DNA from: Amarobacter sp035326025
GTDB taxonomy: Bacteria; Chloroflexota; Dehalococcoidia; Tepidiformales; Tepidiformaceae
Reading direction: 5' to 3'
DNA: 9,950 nt
NCBI GenBank assembly: GCA_035326025.1
Contig: DAOKYT010000079.1
Location: 1-9,950, forward strand
Position numbers and translations under genes: made by a program. The notes below the pieces were generated by a model, which searched no databases, was not told the origin of the DNA, and saw only the letters and a program-made list of their open reading frames with translations. This document shows positions 1 to 5,922 of this stretch, in pieces (the first letter of the stretch is position 1; the number at the start of each line of letters is the position of its first letter).

Positions 1-1
1 C

Positions 2-697
2 GTGCGCGTCTTCCTCATCATCCTTGGCGCAGTCGCGATGCTGCTCGGCTTCGGCTGCGCCGTCAGCGGGTTCGGCACGTATCGCGCGGTCGATTCCGAT
101 GGCTACATCAGCAGCGGTCCCGGCGAGCTTTCCACGGCGACCTATGCGCTTGTCTCGCGCACCATCGAACTCGAGGACCGCAGCAGTGACCCGGGCTTCC
201 GCGAAGGCAAGGTGCGCATCCGCATCCGGGCGGAACGCGCCGACGGCGGCGAGGTGTTCATCGGGATAGGCCGCGAGGACGCCGTCGGCGCGTTTCTGCT
301 GGGGAGCACCTACGCCCGCCTCACGGGCATCGAGTTCGACCCCCTTTCGTACGACGAAAACATCGTGCCCGGCAGCCAACCGGCGCCAGTGCCCGGCGGC
401 TCATCGGCCTGGCTCGCCTCCGTCTCGGGACCGGGAGAACAGGAGCTCGACTGGCGTGTCCGTGGCGGCCAGCACGCCTTCGTCGTCATGAACGCCGACG
501 CCTCCAGGGGAGTGACCGTGCGCGCCGACCTTGCCGTGAAGCTGCCCTACGTGCGCGGCTTCGGCATCGCCTTCATGGCGATCGGCACGCTCGTGTTTCT
601 TGTGGGCATCCTCCTGGTGGTGCTCCCCCTCCGTTCCCGGAGATCGCCGGCCCCGGCGGGCCCGCCACGGGATGGCGAGGACGACGCGCCCCTGTAG
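2..697 (+). CDS. Two-helix membrane protein with an extracytoplasmic domain, function unknown
   Basis: This 231-residue protein has a hydrophobic N-terminal helix (about residues 3-24) and a second long one (about 186-210), followed by a short basic and Pro-rich tail. About 160 residues between them probably lie outside the membrane. The middle holds three recognisable stretches: 'FIGIGREDAVGAFLL' (86-100), 'WLASVSGPGEQELDW' (137-151) and 'FVVMNADASRGV' (160-171). I recall this pattern (GIG..., W.aS.SGpG...W, VVMNADxSRGV) from uncharacterised membrane proteins of actinobacteria and relatives, but I cannot name a function. The GTG start lies at the window edge, so the ribosome binding site cannot be seen. 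The N-terminus looks complete because the first helix starts at once, yet an upstream start is possible. No lipobox fits: the sequence before Cys19 is GFG. The DUF459 hydrolase follows on the same strand after a 57-bp gap and may be co-transcribed. Confidence 0.8.
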   Translation: MRVFLIILGAVAMLLGFGCAVSGFGTYRAVDSDGYISSGPGELSTATYALVSRTIELEDRSSDPGFREGKVRIRIRAERADGGEVFIGIGREDAVGAFLLGSTYARLTGIEFDPLSYDENIVPGSQPAPVPGGSSAWLASVSGPGEQELDWRVRGGQHAFVVMNADASRGVTVRADLAVKLPYVRGFGIAFMAIGTLVFLVGILLVVLPLRSRRSPAPAGPPRDGEDDAPL

Positions 698-745
698 ACG
701 TTCGCCCCGCGGCCGCGCATCTCCCGTTGTGCTTTGCTCTACCAT

Positions 746-749
746 GGAG
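746..749 (+). promoter_or_regulatory. Ribosome binding site deciding a TTG start
   Basis: GGAG lies 5 nt before the TTG at 755. The other in-frame TTG, at 734, has no purine-rich sequence in front of it. This favours the shorter form of the SGNH hydrolase. Confidence 0.5.
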
Positions 750-754
750 TCACC

Positions 755-1714
755 TTGGACGAGATCGCTGACACGCGGCAGGCAGAGCCCGTGGCGGCCT
801 CTCGCCTCCTCCTGCCCGCCACGCTCGCGATTGGAGCCATGGCCGCCGGCGCCATCCTCGCCCTCTGGTCGGGCGGTGGGCCCGGTGGTGAGGCGCTCGC
901 CCGCATCGAGCTGGTACCGGCCGCCACTCCCGAGGTCCTGGTCGTCGTCGCGCCCTCCCCTTCTCCCGCCCTGGGCCCGGAGAGAGAGGAGACCGCCGCC
1001 GTATCCGGACCTGAAGCGCAAACGGCCGAACCCGCGGATGCCGGGCCGCCGCAAGCGGAGCCGCCCACGGCCGCCCAATCACCCGCGGTGGACTCCAATC
1101 CCGCGAGTGCGCTCGCCGGGGTCACGATCTGGTCCAATGGCGATTCGACCTCGTACTACATGACCGTCGCGCTCCTTGCGATGGTCGAGCGTGCCGGGGG
1201 GAAGGCCGTAATGCCGCCGGGGTACGTCGTCTCGTCGGGCCTGCTCAACCCCGGGCTGCACGATTGGCCGGCCAACCTGGCCGCCGCCATGGCCGCATAC
1301 AACCCCGGCGTCGTGGTGTTCATGATTGGCGCGAACGACGCGAACGGGGCCGCGGCGAACCCCGAGGCCTACCGCGCGAGGGTCGCCGCGCTGATGGACC
1401 AGCTCCAGGCTCCCGGGCGGCAGGTGGCGTGGGTGGGCCAGCCGACCATGGGGAGGGAAGACCTCGCCGCCTCGGTGCCCGTGGTCAACGCCATCTTCCG
1501 CGAGGAGGCAGCCACCCGGCCGTGGGTGACGTACGTGGATGCGTGGGCGGTCACGGCCGGCCCGGCGGGGGGATTCGCCACGCATCTCCCGGGGCCCGGC
1601 GGTGAGCTCCAGCTCATGCGCGCGGACGACGGCGTCCACCTCACGCCGGCAGCCGGCGAGCGGATCGCGCGGGCGGTCTTCGAGGCGCTCTTCCCCGGCG
1701 TTCCCCTCCCCTGA
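755..1714 (+). CDS. Membrane-anchored SGNH/GDSL hydrolase, DUF459 type
   Basis: The protein is probably an esterase or deacylase acting outside the membrane; its substrate is unknown. Taking TTG 755 as start (319 residues; TTG 734 would add 7), it has a short cytoplasmic head, one hydrophobic helix (about 19-38) that serves as signal anchor, a Pro/Ala/Glu-rich low-complexity stalk (about 55-118), then the catalytic domain. The SGNH blocks are all readable: GDST with nucleophile Ser131, 'SSGLLNPGLHDWP' (block II region, about 160-172), GAND with Asn194, and 'DDGVHLT' with Asp292 and His295. The patterns S(T/S)GL..P...DWP, 'VAWVGQPTM' and lR..DGvHlT are those I know from DUF459 proteins. The gene ends 6 bp from the stop of the convergent transglycosylase gene, which has the same anchor-stalk-enzyme plan. 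Both may act on the cell envelope; that is inference. The domain call is firm, the substrate is not. Confidence 0.86.
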   Translation: MDEIADTRQAEPVAASRLLLPATLAIGAMAAGAILALWSGGGPGGEALARIELVPAATPEVLVVVAPSPSPALGPEREETAAVSGPEAQTAEPADAGPPQAEPPTAAQSPAVDSNPASALAGVTIWSNGDSTSYYMTVALLAMVERAGGKAVMPPGYVVSSGLLNPGLHDWPANLAAAMAAYNPGVVVFMIGANDANGAAANPEAYRARVAALMDQLQAPGRQVAWVGQPTMGREDLAASVPVVNAIFREEAATRPWVTYVDAWAVTAGPAGGFATHLPGPGGELQLMRADDGVHLTPAAGERIARAVFEALFPGVPLP

Positions 1715-1716
1715 GG

Positions 1717-1738
1717 CAGGTCAGGGCAGCGTGACCTG
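1717..1738. terminator. Possible bidirectional stem-loop across two convergent stops
   Basis: CAGGTCA (1717-1723) pairs with TGACCTG (1732-1738) over an 8-nt loop. It starts 2 nt after the DUF459 hydrolase stop and includes the stop codon of the minus-strand transglycosylase gene. No T-run follows on either strand, so it is a weak intrinsic terminator at best. The position between two facing genes is the main support. Confidence 0.4.
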
Positions 1739-2722
1739 GTCAGGCTTGCACGACCAGGGGTCCCACGCGGCGTTACCGTATTCGACACCGGAGGAAAACG
1801 CGTAGAGCGCGACGCGCAGGTTCGTCACCGGGTCGGACCAGAGTGCGAAGTCGGTCCCCGTGGCCTCGAACCAGAACGGGATGAGCTGCATCAGCCCGTA
1901 GGTACCGTAGCCGACCGCATCGGCGCGGAAGCGGCTTTCGCACCAGACCACGCGGGCAACCTGGTCGAGACGGTCGGCGGGCCATCCCGCCGCGGCGGCG
2001 GCGGCGACTACCTCCCCGTATGAGAGCGCACCCGCGGCCACGGCCGGAGGCGGAGCGACAGCTGCCGGGGGAACAGGCGCCGGTTGTTCGGCGGGCGCCG
2101 TCTCTGCGGCGGCAGGCGCGGGCGTGGGGGCTTCCTGCTCCGCCGCGGGCACGCTGGCGGCCCCAAGGCCCGGGGCGGGAGCGGCGGCCGGCGCTGGTTC
2201 GCGCCCCAGCCCGGTGGCCTGCGCGCTCGGGGCCTCCACACGGGGAGCCTCCACAGCCGCCGTCGCCGGGGCTTCCACCGTAACCGTCACGCTCGCAGCC
2301 TGCCTCGCCGTGGCGGCCGATGGCACGAGCACCGTGGAGACCTGGCTCGGCCCGGCATTGCTCGCCCCCAGCGACCACGACCGTATCTGGGGCGCCGAGA
2401 CGGAGGCTGTACCACCCGCGACGAGATGTGCCGCAAGGAAGAACGATACGGAAAGCATGACCACTTCCGCCGGGCGCACGAACCACGGCTGCGAGGGGCG
2501 TTCCGTCCCGTCCCAGCGCGGCCGGCCATACTCGCCGATCGCGCGTCCTTCGTACCCATCGGCGGCGAGGCGAACGTAGGCGGGCTCGAACTCGGCCTCC
2601 GCCGCCCGCACGGGCACGCGCAGCCGCCGCCCCGCGGCCAGGACGATGGCGACGCCATAGTCCACCCAGCCGGCAAGCCAGTTCATGGCGCGCACCGGCC
2701 CCTCCAGGAGCCGAGCCGTCAC
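1721..2722 (-). CDS. Membrane-anchored lytic transglycosylase (SLT) domain protein
   Basis: This is probably a peptidoglycan-cleaving enzyme held at the outer face of the membrane. From GTG 2722 (333 residues) it has about 80 N-terminal residues presumed cytoplasmic, a transmembrane helix (about 85-103, 'AEVVMLSVSFFLAAHLVAGG'), a long Ala/Pro/Val/Glu stalk (about 106-240, with repeated VEAP units), and a C-terminal lysozyme-like domain of about 85 residues. In that domain 'WCESRF' carries the expected catalytic Glu262, and 'YGLMQLIPFWF' (275-285) is the SLT GLMQ motif. Cys261, next to the catalytic Glu, and Cys325 (WSCKP) could form a disulfide. The domain is short for SLT enzymes and has GYGTYGLMQ where S..GA.GLMQ is usual, so substrate preference is uncertain. 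Several starts are open. GTG 2722 has GAGGAG 8 nt upstream; GTG 2695 has GGAGG 5 nt upstream; ATG 2686 and TTG 2806 are weaker. The choice does not affect the anchor or the enzyme domain. Confidence 0.85.
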   Translation of the reverse strand: MTARLLEGPVRAMNWLAGWVDYGVAIVLAAGRRLRVPVRAAEAEFEPAYVRLAADGYEGRAIGEYGRPRWDGTERPSQPWFVRPAEVVMLSVSFFLAAHLVAGGTASVSAPQIRSWSLGASNAGPSQVSTVLVPSAATARQAASVTVTVEAPATAAVEAPRVEAPSAQATGLGREPAPAAAPAPGLGAASVPAAEQEAPTPAPAAAETAPAEQPAPVPPAAVAPPPAVAAGALSYGEVVAAAAAAGWPADRLDQVARVVWCESRFRADAVGYGTYGLMQLIPFWFEATGTDFALWSDPVTNLRVALYAFSSGVEYGNAAWDPWSCKPDQVTLP

Positions 2723-2730
2723 GCGGCGAT

Positions 2731-2736
2731 CTCCTC
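2731..2736 (-). promoter_or_regulatory. Ribosome binding site for the GTG start at 2722
   Basis: GAGGAG on the minus strand lies 8 nt before GTG 2722. A competing site, GGAGGGG at 2699-2705, would serve GTG 2695. Two good sites 27 nt apart mean the true start needs N-terminal or ribosome data. Confidence 0.45.
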
Positions 2737-2785
2737 GCGTGAGGTATTTCCCATAAGCACTTGGGCCTGCGTGCCAGGACGCAAA

Positions 2786-2800
2786 CCGGCCGATGGCCGG
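2786..2800 (-). other. Small GC-rich hairpin in the presumed 5' leader of the SLT gene
   Basis: CCGGCC and GGCCGG form a perfect 6-bp stem with a 3-nt loop, about 64 nt before the GTG start. Next to it on the minus strand, GGCGG and CCGCC (around 2803-2825) can pair across a segment containing GGGGTGACT. The leader may therefore be structured, but it does not match any riboswitch I can name. Confidence 0.3.
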
Positions 2801-2940
2801 CGGCAAGCAAGCCAGTCACCCCGCCAAAGAGTGGCCGTAAGGGTCGCACATTGCGATCGCTAGGGGCAATCGTTCGGCCGCCGACGATTTGTGATGCCGG
2901 TCCACCGATAGAACCAGGGAATCACCCCGATGAACGCCCT

Positions 2941-2972
2941 GCCGGGTGCCCAACGGCTGCCCCGTCTAAGAT
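2941..2972 (+). promoter_or_regulatory. Candidate cysS promoter
   Basis: A -10-like TAAGAT (2967-2972) lies 30 nt before the cysS ATG. Sixteen bases upstream of it is the decamer GCCGGGTGCC (2941-2950), whose inner GGGTGC sits at -35 spacing (17 bp). The same decamer occurs at exactly the same distance from TAGAAT in front of the SDR gene at 6491-6522. There is no strong ribosome binding site between the box and the start; GGGACGA, ending 3 nt before the ATG, is only weakly purine-rich. Confidence 0.5.
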
Positions 2973-3002
2973 GATCGCCGTACTTCCTCCACGGGACGAA
3001 CC

Positions 3003-4376
3003 ATGCAACTCACCGACACCCTCACCAACACCCGGCAAGAGCTCCTTCCCGCCCTCGCCGCCGACGGCGTCGTGCGCATGTACGTCTGTGGAGTGACGCC
3101 GTACTCGGAATCGCACGTGGGCCACGCGCTGCACGCGATCGTCTTCGATGTCCTCCGCCGCTACCTCGATTGGCGCGGCATCCCGCTGAAACACGTCCAG
3201 AACTTCACCGATATCGACGATAAGCTCATCGACCGCGCCCAGCGCCTGGGCATCCCCATGAGCGAACTGGCCGAGCAGAACATCAATGACTACCTGGCCC
3301 AACTGAAGGCGATGAACGTCCAGCCGGCGCACGTCTACCCGCGTGTCACGGAGACCATCCCCCAGATCATCCGGTTCATCGAGGGGCTCATCGCGGGGGG
3401 CTTCGCCTACGCTTCCGGGGGCGACGTCTATTACCGCGTGCGCGCGTTCGGGGCCGAACGCTATGGCGCGCTCTCGCGGCGGGACATCGACGATCTGCGC
3501 AGCGGCGCGCGGGTCGACCCGGCGGAACTGAAGGACGACCCGCTCGATTTCGCGCTCTGGAAGGGCGCGAAGCCCGGCGAGCCGAGCTGGGACAGCCCCT
3601 GGGGGCCGGGCCGGCCGGGCTGGCATATCGAGTGCTCGGCGATGGCCCTCGAGAACCTGGGCGAACAGATCGACATCCACGGCGGCGGCGCCGACCTCAT
3701 CTTTCCGCACCATTCCAACGAGATCGCCCAGACCGAGGCCTATACCGGCAAGGCCCCGTTCGCCCGCATCTGGATGCACAACGCGCTCCTCCAGCTCGGC
3801 AGCGAGAAGATGTCGAAGTCGATCGGCAACCTGGTGACGATCAGGGAAGCGCTGGAAAGGTACGGGCCCGATGCGCTGCGCCTGTTCGTCATCACGAGCC
3901 ACTACCGGAGCCCCGTCACCTACAGCGAAGAGGCACTCGAGGCAGCACGGGCGGGCGCGGAACGCCTCCGGAACGCGGCCTTCGTGACAGGGGGCGGCGC
4001 GGGGCCCGCCCTCGACGCGGGCGCCTTCCGCCAGCGGTTCATCGACGCAATGGAGGATGACCTGAACACCCCGCGAGCACTCGCGGCGCTGTTCGACCTC
4101 TCGCGCGAGCTCAACCGGGCCGCCTCGGCCGGACAGGATATCTCCAGCGCCCAGGGCACCCTGCGCGAACTCTGCGGCGTGCTCGGGCTGACTTTGCAGG
4201 CGCCCGCCCGGGACGCCCGCGAGGCGGCACCGTTCATCGACCTGCTCATCAAACTCCGCGCCGAGCTCCGCGCGGCGAAACAGTGGGCCATCGCCGACCA
4301 GGTGCGCGATGGGCTCACCGCGCTTGGCGTGGAGATTAAGGACGGTCCCGGGGGCACGACCTGGTCGCTCAAGTAG
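3003..4376 (+). CDS. cysS: Cysteinyl-tRNA synthetase
   Basis: This class I enzyme charges tRNA-Cys with cysteine using ATP, in the cytoplasm. The 457 residues match the usual bacterial length of about 460. The HIGH motif is HVGH (38-41) and the KMSKS motif is complete (269-273). The four zinc ligands that bind the cysteine thiol are present: Cys29 (YVCG), Cys211 (IECSAM), His236 (FPHHSNE) and Glu240. These correspond to E. coli Cys28, Cys209, His234 and Glu238 from memory. 'WHIECSAM' and 'DIHGGGADLIFPHHSNE' are hallmark CysRS stretches and exclude the MshC ligase paralogue as the likelier reading. The C-terminal third is the helical anticodon-binding region. The ATG at 3003 begins at the expected place before 'TLTNTRQEL'. 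It diverges from the SLT gene and appears to be transcribed alone. Confidence 0.97.
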   Translation: MQLTDTLTNTRQELLPALAADGVVRMYVCGVTPYSESHVGHALHAIVFDVLRRYLDWRGIPLKHVQNFTDIDDKLIDRAQRLGIPMSELAEQNINDYLAQLKAMNVQPAHVYPRVTETIPQIIRFIEGLIAGGFAYASGGDVYYRVRAFGAERYGALSRRDIDDLRSGARVDPAELKDDPLDFALWKGAKPGEPSWDSPWGPGRPGWHIECSAMALENLGEQIDIHGGGADLIFPHHSNEIAQTEAYTGKAPFARIWMHNALLQLGSEKMSKSIGNLVTIREALERYGPDALRLFVITSHYRSPVTYSEEALEAARAGAERLRNAAFVTGGGAGPALDAGAFRQRFIDAMEDDLNTPRALAALFDLSRELNRAASAGQDISSAQGTLRELCGVLGLTLQAPARDAREAAPFIDLLIKLRAELRAAKQWAIADQVRDGLTALGVEIKDGPGGTTWSLK

Positions 4377-4482
4377 ACAGGTTCATTCCTCCCTCATCTT
4401 CATCCCCACAAGCGATGACGTCGAGTGATGTACGAGCCGCGACCGCGAAAAGGACCAGCATGCGTTCGCGCGTGTTGATCAC
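4369..4482 (-). CDS. Candidate 37-residue ORF antisense to the cysS 3' end
   Basis: GTG 4482 opens a 37-codon frame whose stop overlaps the last 8 bases of cysS on the other strand. In front of the GTG is GAGAGGGGA, 7 nt away, and further up a TACGCT box identical to the one before fabF. The peptide begins 'MINTRERMLVLFAVAARTSL', giving one amphipathic or hydrophobic helix, and ends in an acidic, Gly-rich tail (GDEDEGG). Third-position G+C is only about 60%, below the clear genes here, so coding is uncertain. An in-frame stop lies just upstream, so it cannot be much longer. I recognise no family. It could instead be a short RNA or chance. Confidence 0.3.
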   Translation of the reverse strand: MINTRERMLVLFAVAARTSLDVIACGDEDEGGMNLST

Positions 4483-4505
4483 GTAAGGGTCCCCTCTCGT
4501 GGGCG

Positions 4506-4531
4506 AGCGTATTCGTTACAGGTGATACCTG
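4506..4531 (-). promoter_or_regulatory. Possible promoter with an overlapping palindrome
   Basis: On the minus strand TACGCT (4506-4511) can serve as -10 box for the small ORF. The 13-bp palindrome CAGGTGATACCTG (4519-4531) lies in the spacer and -35 region, where a repressor site would be expected. Both are short and could occur by chance. Confidence 0.3.
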
Positions 4532-4595
4532 CGCGAGTACCGGTCCGCTTTAGGCGCGCAATCCAGGGCCGCTTGATCACCGGTGCCTGCATTCG

Positions 4596-4644
4596 TTTGC
4601 CCGCGGTGAAGGCAAAGGAGCCGGCGCGGCCGCGGCCGGGCAAA
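4596..4644. repeat. Inverted repeat with 8-bp arms upstream of htpX
   Basis: TTTGCCCG (4596-4603) and CGGGCAAA (4637-4644) are perfect inverted repeats separated by 33 nt of very GC-rich sequence that contains the palindrome GCGGCCGC. It lies about 45 bp before the htpX -10 box. It could be a regulatory site pair or an RNA hairpin of an upstream transcript. No T-run follows, so I do not call a terminator. The rest of the 4483-4725 gap shows no gene I would support. Confidence 0.3.
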
Positions 4645-4667
4645 TGGCGCGATTACGCTGGCTTTCC

Positions 4668-4695
4668 GGTTGTGCGCTTTCCCATGCCGTATACT
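4668..4695 (+). promoter_or_regulatory. Candidate htpX promoter
   Basis: TATACT (4690-4695) is a good -10 box, 30 nt before the ATG. GGTTGT (4668-4673), preceded by CC, sits 16 bp upstream and resembles the CCGGGTGC element seen before cysS and the SDR gene. The -35 assignment is weak. Confidence 0.45.
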
Positions 4696-4702
4696 GGGTG
4701 GC

Positions 4703-4709
4703 AGGAGGT
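4703..4709 (+). promoter_or_regulatory. htpX: Shine-Dalgarno-like AGGAGGT at unusual distance from htpX
   Basis: AGGAGGT ends 16 nt before the htpX ATG, much farther than the usual 5-9 nt, and no in-frame start codon lies in between. It may still act through folding of the intervening bases, or it may be coincidental. Confidence 0.35.
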
Positions 4710-4725
4710 ATCCAGCTCTCGAACG

Positions 4726-5568
4726 ATGAACTTTGTGAAAACCACTGTGCTGCTGGCGACCCTCACGGGCCTCCTCGTGGCCGTGGGGGGCCTTGTCGGA
4801 GGCACCGGCGGGGCCGTGATCTTCCTGGTCTTCGCCGGCGTCATGAACTTCGCTGCCTACTGGTTCAGCGACAAGTTCGCGCTGCGCATGGCCGGTGCAC
4901 GCGAGATCCAGGAGCGGGACGACCCGCACCTCTTCGCCATGGTGCGCGAAGTGGCCGAACTTTCGCGCATGCCCATGCCGCGCGTCTACATCATCCAAAA
5001 CGACTCGCCCAACGCCTTCGCCACCGGGCGGAACCCGCAACATGCCGTGGTGGCCGTCACCACCGGCATCCAGCGGCTGCTGACCGACCGTGAGCTTCGC
5101 GGCGTGCTCGGCCACGAGATGGGCCACGTGAAGAACCGCGACATCCTGACGAGTTCGATTGTGGCGACGGTGGCCGGCGCGATTTCGATGATCGCCCAGA
5201 TGCTGATGTGGTCGAGCCTCCTGGGTGGCCGCGACCGGGACCAGAACCCGTTCGTCACGCTGGCGGTCATCCTCATCGCGCCGATCGCGGCGACGATGAT
5301 CCAGCTCGGCATCAGCCGCCAGCGAGAGTACGCCGCCGACAAGACCGGCGCCCAGGTGACACGCGACCCCGAGGCCCTGGCGAGCGCCCTCGAGAAGCTC
5401 CAGCGCGGGGTGCAGTTGCGGCCCATGCAGGAGACACCCGCCCAGGAAGCGGTCTCGGCGCTCTACATCGTCAAGCCGTTCAGTGGGAGCGGCGGCATGG
5501 CCAATCTCTTCAGCACCCACCCGCCCCTCGAGGAGCGCATCGAGCGGCTGCGCAAGATGCGCGTCTAA
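4726..5568 (+). CDS. htpX: HtpX-family membrane zinc metalloprotease (M48B)
   Basis: HtpX proteases cut misfolded inner-membrane proteins on the cytoplasmic side, as part of membrane quality control. The protein has 280 residues, close to the usual 280-295. Two N-terminal hydrophobic helices (about 5-24 and 29-47) are followed by the catalytic domain. Zinc ligands are the two histidines of HEMGH (130-134, with catalytic Glu131) and Glu201 in 'REYAAD'. The family motif NAFATG (96-101) is present. Two further hydrophobic segments (about 144-165 and 176-195) lie between the HExxH motif and Glu201, as in HtpX. The C-terminal 'FSTHPPLEERIERL' is also typical. The frame stays open 204 bp upstream, but that stretch is not protein-like and 'MNFVKTTVLLA' is the family N-terminus, so ATG 4726 is chosen. 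The gene appears monocistronic, between its own promoter and a strong hairpin. Confidence 0.95.
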   Translation: MNFVKTTVLLATLTGLLVAVGGLVGGTGGAVIFLVFAGVMNFAAYWFSDKFALRMAGAREIQERDDPHLFAMVREVAELSRMPMPRVYIIQNDSPNAFATGRNPQHAVVAVTTGIQRLLTDRELRGVLGHEMGHVKNRDILTSSIVATVAGAISMIAQMLMWSSLLGGRDRDQNPFVTLAVILIAPIAATMIQLGISRQREYAADKTGAQVTRDPEALASALEKLQRGVQLRPMQETPAQEAVSALYIVKPFSGSGGMANLFSTHPPLEERIERLRKMRV

Positions 5569-5590
5569 GCACCCTTCGTCCGAATCCCTG

Positions 5591-5618
5591 AGCGCGGAGG
5601 CCATCTGGCCTCCGCGCT
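5591..5618 (+). terminator. Strong hairpin after htpX
   Basis: AGCGCGGAGGCC (5591-5602) and GGCCTCCGCGCT (5607-5618) form a perfect 12-bp stem with an ATCT loop, starting 23 nt after the htpX stop. The downstream sequence TCTCGTCGTCC has only a loose run of pyrimidines. This is the clearest terminator-like structure in the window. Confidence 0.8.
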
Positions 5619-5922
5619 TCTCGTCGTCCGGAGGGAGCCCATACTGTAGCCGCCGGCTGGCCCTCCCCCTCGAGGCGGGCACCGCCGTGCAGGCCGCCGC
5701 CCGCGGACCACGGGTGACCCTGGATGACACCGAACCCGGGATTGCGGCCGCCGCGGCCAAACATGCCCCCGGACCCACCGGGATCTCGCTGATCACCCGC
5801 GGAGCTCCGGCCCCGGCTTCCTCGCGGACGGGGACGGGGTTCCCTGCGAGGAGCGGACCGCTGACCCCTTCGGCAGCCATGACTATCGGCCCGCGGGCCA
5901 TGGCAGGCGACTCGATCAACCC
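5619..5922. other. About 300-bp gap without a recognised gene
   Basis: The gap lies between the htpX terminator and the stop of the convergent aldolase gene. A CATACTGT sequence (5640-5647) resembles the -10 boxes of this window. On the plus strand a frame without stops runs from a CTG at 5657 (first GTG at 5687) to 6010, reading 'LALPLEAGTAVQAAARGPR...', with about 80% G+C at third positions. It would overlap the aldolase gene by 88 bp in antisense. On the minus strand another frame is open across the whole gap. Neither translation resembles a family I know, and open frames are expected at this base composition. It may be a lost or novel gene, or plain spacer. Confidence 0.4.

Noticed and set aside
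2851..2861. GCGATCGC octamer resembling the cyanobacterial HIP1 repeat
   Set aside because: Only a single copy was noticed, and other genes do not suggest a cyanobacterium. It is an expected palindrome in GC-rich DNA.
2084..2863. 259-codon plus-strand frame antisense to the transglycosylase gene
   Set aside because: It is Arg/Gly/His-rich and explained by the repetitive Ala/Pro-coding stalk on the other strand.
2761..2880. c-di-GMP (GEMM) or c-di-AMP (ydaO) riboswitch in the cysS-SLT gap
   Set aside because: Fragments such as GACGCAAACC on plus and GGGGTGA on minus recall these classes. The remaining conserved parts (GNRA-capped stem and second GACGCAAAGCC; AGCTAACC end) are missing.
2922..3902. 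326-codon minus-strand frame antisense to cysS
   Set aside because: It mirrors the cysS coding frame, is rich in Arg, Asp and Val, and has no family motif.
4522..4725. N-terminal extension of HtpX from GTG 4522
   Set aside because: The 68 extra residues are Arg/Pro-rich and cross a good -10 box. HtpX proteins start with the hydrophobic helix encoded from ATG 4726.
4516..5919. 467-codon open frame on the minus strand across htpX and the following gap
   Set aside because: Inside htpX it is the mirror of a strongly supported gene. The translation is His/Asp/Arg-rich low complexity without any family motif, as expected for antisense frames at this base composition.
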